A stretch of 64,000 bases of DNA from Gracilariopsis chorda (Eukaryota > Rhodophyta > Florideophyceae > Gracilariales > Gracilariaceae), in contig NBIV01000091.1 in assembly GCA_003194525.1 (NCBI GenBank), positions 1 to 64,000 of the forward strand, in the 5' to 3' direction. This document shows positions 45,932 to 55,516 of this stretch, in pieces. The stretch's first letter is position 1. Each line of letters starts with the position of its first letter. The notes under the pieces were generated by a model. It saw only the letters and a list, made by a program, of their open reading frames with translations. It was not told where the DNA came from and made no database searches. Both the position numbers and the translations under genes were made by a program.

Positions 45932-47163
45932 CTATGCGTCAACAGCCTCAAATCGCATCTTATCTCTCTCCGCAACTAGTAGCTCTCTCGAAATGCTATG
46001 GTCAGGAAACCGCAATGCCGACACGAGACTATCCACTCCCACTACATTAGTTTTCTGATTATCTGACTTCCTTCTTTTGTTGTGCGCTCGAACCTCTGGA
46101 CGCCTAAAACCATATAAAACAAAACCAGGTCCAACTCCTTCCTCCCTTTGTGCCTCAATATCCAAAGACCTTGTTGCTAGTGGCTTAAGAATCGGGTGTT
46201 GTTTTAAAAAGCAAAATGCATACAAAATATATGACTTCCCATTAACCAATGTTGGAAACACTTCAGGATGTCCTTGCCCAGAATTTTCGTATTGAGAGAT
46301 ACAAGTGCCATATAAACTCTTGACTTCCCCAAACTTTCTTTTCAAGACACCTCCATCACGTAAATGAGATCTTAGGGCAGGATTAATGATGCAAATAAAG
46401 CTCAGCGCCACACCTCCCGATAACAGTGTATTTGCCCTTGGTTTAAACTGGCAATCATTAAAAAGAGGAGCAAATTCTTCTGTCCATGGATCGATTATCT
46501 CTTGATCAACTTGCTCCCGATCGTAGCATTGCATTAACTTCTGTCACGTACCTGTCATTCTTGTTTCTGCAAGAACATGTAGTAGTATACAGAATTTGGA
46601 GGCTTCAAAAGCAGGAAGCCTTCCATTCACTGATACCCTCAATATGGGCTGTGCTTCACTTATATTTGAGATACCCATCACATATTCTCCATAAAAGTAG
46701 TTGGTGCGTCTCCTCGTATGTATTCTATGACCCCAGATTTGTCTTCCGCTCGTCGTATTCTTACTGCTGTCGAAGGAATTTGACGAGAACCGATAATATT
46801 GCTGTCATTAGCGGCATTAAATGCTATCAAATCGTTCAATTCCTTAATTTTTATATGCTTTTGTACCAGTTTCTGAGCTATTACCTTTCGCTTTGTATCA
46901 AGTTTTGCGTTGTGAGCTCCAAAAATTTTCATTGCTTTTAGTGCGTGCTTGCATTGGTTGTTGTCGAAGAAAGCATCAATGACCATTTCAAATACTTCAG
47001 AAACTGTTGGAGAACCAATGGTGGGATGTACGGTGTGATTGGCATGAGAAGGGTCGTTGTTTGGGGTGACATTACCGGCGTTGTGGCTCAAAACATTGTC
47101 TTGGTTGTCTCCAAATTGTGACCGAGCGTTCGAGTTGTGATATTGCGCTTGTGAGCCATCCAT
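45932..47163 (-). CDS. Second Harbinger gene (SANT/Myb-like partner protein), possibly with an intron
   Basis: Harbinger transposition needs a second, DNA-binding protein. Minus-strand frames: 47163-46678 (MDGSQAQYHNSNARSQFGDN ..., Asn/His-rich start, then a basic helical part KLDTKRKVIAQKLVQKHIKI) and 46534-45932. The latter carries FGEVKSLYGTCISQYENSGQ, FPTLVNGKSYILYAFCFLKQ and a REEGVGPGF motif, a pattern I associate with Myb-like partner proteins of algal and oomycete elements. Between them the minus strand is open in another frame up to a GTACGT at about 46553, which could be a splice donor. Either an intron or a frameshift separates the parts. Confidence 0.5.
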
Positions 47164-47382
47164 TGCCCTCCTATCGACAGGAAGAACACAACTGGAGTTC
47201 TTTCGGTTTCAGAGGGTTTATGCAATGCAGCGGTCGTTGTTTCCTTGTCGGCGGAAATCTTCAACCTGCCGACAAGATGGAGATTTGGAAATAATCCTCT
47301 GAGACGTGGATGCTTCCTATTGATCTAGACTAACTATCCTGTTTTTGCTTACCAGCCACATCAACTCGTAGAACGCCCTTTA

Positions 47383-47490
47383 CTGTTGGAAACATCCGCA
47401 AAAGCAAATTCACGGTTTCTCTTTCACATAGCAACAAGGCCATTGTAAGGTGTTACCCTCACGTAACATGACATGCCCTTGTTCTTCACA
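47383..47490 (-). repeat. Copia 5' LTR, outermost piece (108 bp)
   Basis: Aligns without gaps to 17466-17573 of the 3' LTR, with about eight differences. Followed by the duplication GCTAC (47491-47495). The other pieces are 43484-43633 and 31768-31789. Confidence 0.85.
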
Positions 47491-47495
47491 GCTAC

Positions 47496-48493
47496 CAGTT
47501 CAAAAAGAGATGCCTTCAAATACAAACTGGGTCGATTTATGGAAGGCTGAGACATCGCTGGGTTTGGAGGGTTCGATTGTCGGAGGCGACAACGCGGGGG
47601 ACGGAGAGGGACGTAATTCTGCCGTCTACCCTTGGCTGTCCGCTCCCCACGCCAGCGTCGTGCTGGCGCTTCTTAATTTGTTTTAGGTCGCGCTCCTCAA
47701 TGGCTCCCTTGCACCTCCGCGCCGGGAGGAGCGCGGGAGATGCCGGGGTCGCGGCTTGGCATGACAGTGTACACGTGTATGTGTCACACGATGACCCCAT
47801 TCTTTTGTCTGCATCTAACAGGCCAAAGTCTAATAAATAGTCCCGCGTTCTCATCAATATCTGCGATCGCGTACAGTCTTTACCCCACTGACAGTAGACT
47901 TGCAATTACGCTACCAATCCAAAAATCCTTAGCGACCAATTCTGGGCATTACCGTGCTCTGTTGCAACTATCTTTGAGAAGCACAGTGGTAAGAATATGC
48001 TCTGTGGCAAGAAATCCGGGTCTCAAGTCACTCTGAATTAACGAGTAGCACGTACAGGTCAGCATGGCGAAGTATTGTTCCACGACCAAGAAAGAGGCAA
48101 AGGTTACAGAATCGTTGGAATTTGAAAAATTTCGTGGTCCTCAGATGCTGAGCTCTGCTTCATAAAGTTTAGACACCCCTCTCGAATGAAGCAGCCCAAT
48201 GTGCCCGTAAATGATTTTTTGGTGTTTGGCACTGCAGCAACCACACTTCCGGGGTAAGCTGGCGCAACATGAAGGATACTCTATTCTGGAATTTCAAAGA
48301 ACACGGAAGAAAGTTTATTGCGGCTCTGGAGGTTGCTGGGTGGTGGATTCAGTTGTGCTGATGATTTGACAGTTCAGAAGCGGCCGTCTGTATCAGGATA
48401 AACGCGCAGCACTCCTCTTCGTTTTAGATATTTGCGATCTTTGCATCTTAGATATCAAGCTCCGATTCTGCACCTCCTTCCAAAATTTTCCGA
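47496..48493. other. Region without a recognisable gene
   Basis: The part 47570-47770 is GC-rich and opens a 122-codon minus-strand frame (47537-47905) of Arg/Ala/Ser-rich, unrecognised sequence. No repeats or terminal motifs seen. Confidence 0.5.
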
Positions 48494-48498
48494 CCCAG

Positions 48499-48906
48499 TG
48501 TTGTTAAGTACTGGAGTACGGTTCTGAAAAGAACGAAAACGGCAGGCAATACGGTGAAAGATGCCACGAAAAGGGTGCGAATGCTGTAGTGACGAGCTCG
48601 GGGGAACAACAGTGGGTACACTCAACGAGAGTTGCCTCCTCTCCTGAGTGGCCATCCTAGAAGTCGAATGGCCTTTATAAGCACCCGCCGAGTCAGTTGA
48701 CACTGACTCGACCAAACGATAGCTTGCGCAGCCTGACGTGGGCTATTGAAGATACAAGATATTGCTATCATCGCGCAACCAATACAATTAAGTATGGTAT
48801 GCTCTATCGCAATGCTGAACGCATTTGCGCAGAAGACAGTAGACGTGGCACATTTGCAAGCCTATTTCTGCGACAGACGCGTAATCGCTGGCTGTATTAT
48901 ACAACA
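48499..48906 (-). repeat. Family B 3' LTR (408 bp)
   Basis: Contains a TATA box on the minus strand (CTTATAAAGG, near 48671-48682) and an 8-bp hairpin CGAGTCAG/CTGACTCG (48689-48710). Confidence 0.9.
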
Positions 48907-48946
48907 GCGCCCTGTAATTAAGTAGGTGACAACCACACTTGATTAC

Positions 48947-49912
48947 TCAGAGATGGTCAGCGATAGCGCGTTGTCGTGGAGTTCCCGCTGTAGATACTTC
49001 CGTCAGGTACTCTTGTACCATAGCTGGAACGTCCTGTTGCAGAGACTCAACAGAAATCCAATCAGTCTCGTTGACTGTAAAACCACGCCACTTTACCAAT
49101 ACTTCCGTAGTTCCTTTCTGCCTTCTTAGATCAAGGAAGCGATCTATTAAAAGCGGTTCGCCTTGTTGATACGCAAGATGGCCCAGTAGTTCTTCTGTGA
49201 CTTCAAAATCCTTACTACGAAAGAACTTCAGACGACGACCATGAACCTCCATTGTCGATCCATCCACGAGAGACTTGATGAGAAAGATGTATCCAGACCG
49301 GGATTTTGTGACGCAATATGGGCCAAGCCACTTTAAAGACGGCTTACGAGTGTGATCGCGTTGTTGAACCCCGCGGAAAACAAAGTCCCCTTCGGTAAAA
49401 TTAATAGGACGGATATTGGTCTTTCGATTGTGATGGTCGACTGCTTGTCTACGTTTCTTGCCAGATCGGACTGCGACATCCTTATGCATGTTGTTCAATG
49501 CGCACTGCATATCTTCAATTTGTCTCAGCTGCAGTCGTCGTACGTCATCAATGTTGAGAACTTTTGTCTTCTTACCTATCCTGCGCGTGATTGCAGTCAT
49601 AGGAGAGTCTTGTTTGTGACCAGTGAAGACTGTCAAAGGGTATCGGTTCCCAGGACGATGCAGCGACGAATTGTTGAGTACGGACTGAACAACCGGCAAA
49701 ACGCTGGGCCAGCAGCTGTGGGGAAGTTGGTATTCCGAAAGCAGTGCACGACATGTCCTCAGCAGCTCTCGACACAGAACTTCCACCGTTCCATTCGACC
49801 AAGGACAGTACGCGAGTGTAAAGTGATGAGATGACTTTGTCTTCTCTTGCAAAAATCTGATAACTTTGTTCTTGAAATGTGAACCTCTATCAGATACCCA
49901 CATTTGTACCAC
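48947..49912 (-). pseudogene. Family B integrase C-terminal half and chromodomain-like tail
   Basis: 321 codons: WVSDRGSHFKNKVIRFLQEK (second catalytic Asp), CPWSNGTVEVLCRELLR (catalytic Glu), PSLKWLGPYCVTKSRSGYIF (GPY-like), then VLVKWRGFTVNETDWISVES, a chromodomain-like tail. Very similar in layout to 9158-10318. Confidence 0.8.
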
Positions 49913-49930
49913 GCCAAAAGCGGCAAACCA

Positions 49931-51550
49931 TTAGATCATTGCGTTTGCGACGACTTCCGCGGTGGTCTTGGTAGCTGGTGTGAGCCATACGTATCCACTA
50001 TGATCGTCCTTAAATACTAAAACGTACAGGAACTCATCTTCACCGGGAGACATGTAGCAGAAATCAAAATGCAGGAGTTCATTCGGTTCATTTGCATGCA
50101 GGGCGTGGCCCAGGGGACGTGGAATAATCTTATCAGACTGTGTGCAAAGGCAATGAAGGCAAGATTCAACAAACGTCTTCACGTTATGGTCCATACCCTT
50201 CCAGTAAAAATGAGCCTTAACTGCGGTGGCAGTTACATTGAAAGCTCTATGACCGCCATGACCAGTGTGCGCTGCAATGATTATTCGCAACTTGAGTACA
50301 TCTTCATCACTCGGGATCCAAAAGGCACCATTCCAGTTCTGAACTCCTTCATTGGTAGTCGTGAACCCAGTTGGCAGTGACTCAGCGGAACGTTCCTGTG
50401 CCTGCCGAATGTCCTTCAAAGTTGGCCAGTCAAATTTTGAGTCTACTCCTGGATTGATGGGTGCGTACATCAAGGCCATGGCGCGTGGAACGTATACAGC
50501 GCGTACTGCAAAACTGGGTCTCACAGCCCACCGGGTCAACATATCTGCCCAAACGTTTCTTTCTCCGGGTAAATGCTCCACAAAGTATCTAAATGCGCTT
50601 AATTTGATTGCCCAACGCATTAATTTGCTTGCTGTGTGTCTTGCCATTCCTGGATTGCGTCCGTAAGGGTCAAAAAGATATACCAGATTAGCGTGATCGG
50701 TGAAGATATTTACTTCATGGCCCAGAACGAGGTAGCCTAATCGACACATTGCTTCTACGATTGCGTAGCCTTCCTTCTCTGGAACGGACCAGTTGACTGC
50801 TGATCCTGAGAATGCTCCAGAAAGGAAACAGAGGGGCTCGTGTGGTTGTTCCTCGATAATTTTGTTCCGATCTTTGTACGAAACCTGGGTGAGAATGGCT
50901 GCCCAGTGAGTCTCTGAGGCATCTGTGAAGAGACATAGGATGTGCTTGAATTTCGGGTACGCAAGCTTGACCGAAGCGGCTAATTGATTTTTGATGTCAG
51001 CGAAAGCCGAGTCATGTGTGGCGCCCCATGAGGTGCTGAGGGAAAGGTTGGGAACTGCTTGCTTGGTTCTCTTACCAACTTTGGAATAAAATTCCTCGAG
51101 TAGAGCGTGCAGCGGAGCAATTCGCTCGGCGTAGGCAGGGATTGCGTTACGCATCCAGTTCGTAGCGCATACGAACTGTTGGAGTTCACTTGCAATTGTG
51201 GGGGTCTTCATGGACACCAATTTGCAGAAATATCGTGGATGATACTCTATACCTTGTGCCGAAATGATCCTTCCGCAGAACTGGACCTGGTGTGCAAATA
51301 GAGTTGACTTCTCTGCATGTATCTTGAGTCCTATTTCCTTGCAGACAACATGGAAAGATTGCATATTGTTGAGCAGCACTTCTTCGTTGTTCGCGTAGAA
51401 GAGAAAATCATCTATCCATTGAAGCATCTTGTCGACGCGTCCGTCGAATTTTTCAGACAATACTGCTTGGAAGTGATTTCCGGAGTCAATACCACCTTGT
51501 AGAAGACGTTTGGAGGAGTATACGCCGAGTGGGGTTTGAATCGACATCAT
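49931..51550 (-). pseudogene. Family B reverse transcriptase, RNase H and integrase N-terminal half
   Basis: 539 codons: fingers/palm segment, active-site strand MLQWIDDFLFYANNEEVLL, RNase H with CLFTDASETHWAAILTQ and NIFTDHANLVYLFDPYG, zinc-binding H2C2 (HTGHGGHRAFN ... CLHCLC) and the first integrase aspartate in VFKDDHSGYVWLTP. The active-site box is W-I-D-D instead of the usual Y-x-D-D; family A also has W there. Confidence 0.8.
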
Positions 51551-51553
51551 TTC

Positions 51554-51976
51554 CTATGATTCCGGAGACAGAAGAACTTGCCAATAGCCATGCGCTAGGT
51601 CGATATTGGCGAAGCAAGTGCTTCCTGAAATGTCCTGGAACTTGGACTCAAGGTGTGGCATTGCGGACTGAATCGGTATGGTGCGTGCGTTGGGTCCGCG
51701 CAGATCCACAGTGAACCTTAGTTTGGTAGCTCCGGGCTTGGGCACTGCAAGGGCAGGCGAGGCCCAACGAGCGGATGGGTTTTTGTATATGGCACCAACG
51801 GCCTCTAATTCTCGAATCGTATGGATGATAAAATCCCGTTGCTGCGGTGCATAACGACGTTGGGGAGATCTATATGGCTTAGAATTCTCAGTAGCAGTGA
51901 TTCTAAGCGGAAGAACATCGACAGGTGGGTCCGATCCGAGTTTGATTCTAAACACGGCGCGGTATTCTTCAAGCAT
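51554..51976 (-). pseudogene. Family B reverse transcriptase N-terminal part
   Basis: 140 codons: GAIYKNPSARWASPALAVPK, LRFTVDLRGPNARTIPIQSA and CFANIDLAHGYWQV, the first conserved blocks of Ty3-type RT with the catalytic Asp in the last one. Confidence 0.8.
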
Positions 51977-52115
51977 TTTAGCGAGCCTCTGGGATCCTTT
52001 CTGAGATATGCCGTTTGAAGTTGCTTCCTTGGTGATTTGAATGAATGCTTTGTCGATAGACTCCTTGCTATCCTTGCCGATCCCGGCAGCCAGGCATTCC
52101 GGTAACTCGATGGGA

Positions 52116-53546
52116 TCATTCGGCAGCCATGTACGACAAACCCTGATACTTGGCAGTAGCGAGTTTAATTTGTTCGGTGTTAATGTCGAACAAATGTTTG
52201 TTGTGGATTCTGTCCCTTATCTGGACCAAGTGGTCTTTCAAGTTAAATCCAATGGAGTTAAGGAAAGGTCGACCAAGTAGTATTTCGTCCATGTCGCGAT
52301 CTACAACGTAGAATTCAATACCACGTACCCTAACAGGAATGTTAGAACCAGGAAGGAAGATGGTGACTGTGAGAAGTGCCGTTTTGGACGCAGTGGCGAT
52401 TGCAGAACCCTTTGATTTGAAAGCCCCTTCAAGGGTCAGTGGAGTTGGCAAAGCCTTAACTCTGATATCTTGAACCGCAGCTTGTACCTTGTCCAACGTC
52501 TTCGCATCGATTGCGCTAAAATCTGCGCCAGAGTCTCCAAGAACTGTTTCAAACACAGTGTCTTCCAAGGCTACCCTGAAAAGTCCTTCATTTCCGTCCG
52601 GGCCTTTTTTCCTCACGTTCGATACACCTGTAACCGTCTTGGCTTCCTTAGTCTTCTTATTTCCATAATGCTTCTCGAAAAGTTCCTTATTTTTCTCGGG
52701 AGAGGTAAAGTGACAGTCCTTTAGACGGTGAGCACCGTCACAGTCCTCATTAAGACACGGCTTATTCCATTCTGTGTCTTTCCGCTTACTGGTACGACGG
52801 TTTGACACCGCAGGATCTGCGTTAAGTGTTATCTCCGGGTTTCCGGTACCAACACCTTTGTTGTTTGCTTTGCTGCGTTCACGAAAACTACGGCTTTTAC
52901 GTGGGTTAACACGTGCTCGTGCAGTTTCCGTCAGGGCAAATTCGAGAGCGATGTTGGATATTTCATCTCTGAAGAGCTTGATACTCGCAAGCTGTTCTTT
53001 TTTACATGCCCTCCTCATCATTCGAATGCGTTCCTGCAGTAAGTCGGGTTGGAACTTCCCGACAAGGCGGTCAAGAAACTTCTTTGCCAGGTCAGTGTCC
53101 TTCAATATTTCTGAAGCGTTGTTCTCGTCCAACGCAGTAATCACTGAAATAATAAAGTTTGATACACTAGCAGCAGGGTCTTCTTTGCTCAGTTTGAAGG
53201 AGACTATGCGAAGTGCGGCATCGATACGCTCAGCGAGGTCTTTCGAGGATGAGCTAGAAGCTCTTTCAAACCAAGCTTGTACTTTGTCCACAGTAGCCTC
53301 TTCAAGAGTTTGAGCAGCTTCGATGTCGCCCATAACACATAAGGCGTGTAATACATTTGGTTCCACACAATCCTTTACCGTGGCAACTGTTAGTTTAGCA
53401 TCTTTATCTCGATCGTTGTTCACGTCTTCGACTTTGGCTCTGTATGCAGCAAAGGCCGTCTCGAATTTGATCAGAGCCGTTTGATCTACAGATTTCAGTT
53501 GCGGGGGTTGAATGACAGCGACAACACCGTAGTTGGAGGTAGTCAT
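52116..53546 (-). pseudogene. Family B Gag-protease
   Basis: An open frame read from ATG 53546 (MTTSNYGVVAVIQPP); frames further up lie in the LTR. Gag helices up to about residue 280, then a variant zinc knuckle CLNEDCDGAHRLKDC (C-x4-C-x3-H-x4-C), and a retropepsin with VLGDSGADFSAI and MDEILLGRPFLNSIG. Gag and protease share one frame, followed by RT in the next. Unbroken in itself. Confidence 0.85.
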
Positions 53547-53600
53547 TTTGGCACTTTGAAAAGTACTACAGACAATTTGCTCTTTAAGAACAAAGCGGTT

Positions 53601-54008
53601 TGTTGTTAAGTACTGGAGTACGGTTCTGAAAAGAACGAAAACGGCAGGCAATACGGTGAAAGATGCCACGAAAAGGGTGCGAATGCTGTAGTGACGAGCT
53701 CGGGGGAACAACAGTGGGTACACTCAACGAGAGTTGCCTCCTCTCCTGAGTGGCCATCCTAGAAGTCGAATGGCCTTTATAAGCACCCGCCGAGTCAGTT
53801 GACACTGACTCGACCAAACGATAGCTTGCGCAGCCTGACGTGGGCTATTGAAGATACAAGATATTGCTATCATCGCGCAACCAATACAATTAAGTATGGT
53901 ATGCTCTATCGCAATGCTGAACGCATTTGCGCAGAAGACAGTAGACGTGGCACATTTGCAAGCCTATTTCTGCGACAGACGCGTAATCGCTGGCTGTATT
54001 ATACAACA
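53601..54008 (-). repeat. Family B 5' LTR (408 bp)
   Basis: Identical to 48499-48906. The interior starts AACCGCTTTGTTCTTAAAG on the minus strand; family A has a similar AAGCGCTTTGAGAC there, so the two families probably share a primer, which I cannot identify. Confidence 0.9.
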
Positions 54009-54013
54009 CCCAG

Positions 54014-55516
54014 CCTTTCCACTAGAAGCACTGAGAACCTCCTGGGACTCACCGCAACAATTTGTGTCTATCGGTATAGCAGAGCTTATGGTAATGCCAC
54101 TCTGTGTCCCCTACACCACCCAGAATTAAGTAAATATCTACCTAAGCTAGTAAAAGTTATAAGGCAATAATATCAGTACGTGAACCCCTCCAACTATGTG
54201 CCTTGGGAAAACACAGAAGCGACCCTCAGCTGGTGAGCATCGTGAATGCTTTTTCTAGAAGACCGTGACACTGGGCTGGAGTCCTGGCTGGGTCGAACCT
54301 TTGGCATACCCAGCCCCCTCGTTTACTACAGGAGTAATGATGGATTTGATGAGTTTATCGCAGATGGACTGTTTTTAGGGCAAAAAGAGAGCAGACGGAT
54401 CATGAATGCAATGGTGCGGAGGCCGTCCTTAAGATGCGAATTCATTCACAGCACACATTGTAAGCAGCCGCCGGAGGGCACATCAACCCAGACTTAACAT
54501 AAGCCTTCGCCGCTCGCCTGGCTTTGCTACCCATAGTGGTCACAGCTGAACAGGTACTCTACTACCCTACTAAGGTCAAACTTCTCTTCTATTCTCTTCC
54601 CTTTCATTACCCTTTTGCTTAACTCACGTGGTTTTGTCTTGATTCTGCAACACACACCCGTAACGGCTGCCAAGAGGCCACTTCTATTCTATACCGTTCA
54701 TGGCTCTGGGTTGCATACCGTTTCAGAGAGGAGGCGCCGCCCCTACATGCGAACGGAATCTGTCTACACAAACTGGCCTTTTCAAGGGAAATGCAGAAGT
54801 GGATTTATTTAAGCGAACTTAACCTGTGAGGGCTACAAGATATGTAGCCGGCGCCGGATAGGCAACGGCGATCTCTGCGATTTGCTCTGTTGAGCAACTT
54901 CGTCTCATATCCGGTTGGATACTTCTTATCTTATAGTACTTCAAACTTCCCACCCACCACACCCGGGAGGGGTGTGTACCCTCTAGATCATACTGCGGGA
55001 TCTCATTCCTGCTGAGATCGCGGTGATGGCTTCTTAGCCTGATCCATCCCACTTCAAAAAAAGTAAAGGTATGTCGCTCCGCAACAGCGTAAGAGTAAAC
55101 AATAATAAAATTTAAATGTGACGAACAGATTGCTTGTCTAGTATCATACGAATTCGATACATTGTAGATGTGGGCTTTGGGGAATAATAGGCTTTTTGTA
55201 TGGTATTCATAACATCTGTAATCATATATCCGGTGTCAAGTATATGGCACGTGAGCGGATAGAGAAAGCACTCTCATCCAGAATGTAATACGAGTATAGT
55301 TAGAATTCATTTGTTGATTGAAATCTGTACTTTCCGGAAGCACTTCATTCCAACAACGGTCCAGCATATTCTACAAATATAATGGGCGCAACAGCGGTTG
55401 TAATTTCGCTCCTTAAATACTAGAAAGAACAATAGCACTGATACAAGCAATCACAGCAACAATTACCAACAAAACCAAACCGGATATCACCAAAAACAGA
55501 AAAACGTACTTCTGAA
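54014..55516. other. Region without a recognisable gene; upstream DNA of the zinc-finger gene
   Basis: Short frames only. About 54830-55060 can fold into several stems (for example GATCTC/GAGATC near 54985-55020), but matches no RNA family I know. A TATA-like CCTTAAATAC lies at 55411-55420, about 100 bases before the zinc-finger ATG. Confidence 0.4.

Larger units (their letters stand above)
43634..47379 (+). mobile_element. PIF/Harbinger DNA transposon (3.75 kb) in the copia 5' LTR
   Basis: Terminal inverted repeats GGGCGTTCTACGAGTTGAYG at 43635-43655 and 47358-47378 match at 20 of 21 positions. TTA flanks both sides (43631-43633, 47380-47382), the TWA target of this superfamily. The 3' LTR of the host copia element shows the unoccupied site with TAA at 17463-17465. 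Two divergent genes: transposase on plus, a second protein on minus, which is the standard Harbinger set. Confidence 0.9.
17294..47490 (-). mobile_element. Old Ty1/copia retrotransposon acting as container for later insertions
   Basis: Two 280-bp LTRs bound it. The 3' LTR is 17294-17573; the 5' LTR survives as 31768-31789, 43484-43633 and 47383-47490 (22+150+108 bp). A 5-bp duplication GCTAC flanks it (17289-17293 and 47491-47495). Removing the four identified insertions (solo LTR, two Ty3 elements, Harbinger) leaves about 7.2 kb, of which about 1 kb or more is the dehydratase pseudogene region, a normal copia size. Order on the minus strand is gag, protease, integrase, reverse transcriptase, RNase H, which is the copia order. 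LTR divergence is about 8 percent by eye. Many breaks. Confidence 0.85.
48499..54008 (-). mobile_element. Young Ty3-type retrotransposon (family B), LTRs identical
   Basis: LTRs of 408 bp at 48499-48906 and 53601-54008, identical on direct reading, with TG...CA ends and a perfect duplication CCCAG (48494-48498 and 54009-54013). On the minus strand: Gag-protease, RT, RNase H, integrase, chromodomain-like tail. It looks nearly whole, with about three breaks in pol. At protein level it is a cousin of the tandem family at 1-10654, but the LTRs are unrelated in sequence. The youngest insertion in the window. Confidence 0.92.

Noticed and set aside
53547-53723. Upstream extension of the family B Gag frame
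   Set aside because: It reads into the LTR. The start MTTSNYG at 53546 aligns with the family A Gag start.
54830-55060. Possible structured RNA gene (several stems)
   Set aside because: I compared it by eye with 5S rRNA, SRP RNA and U1-U6 features and found no match. The stems alone are not enough.
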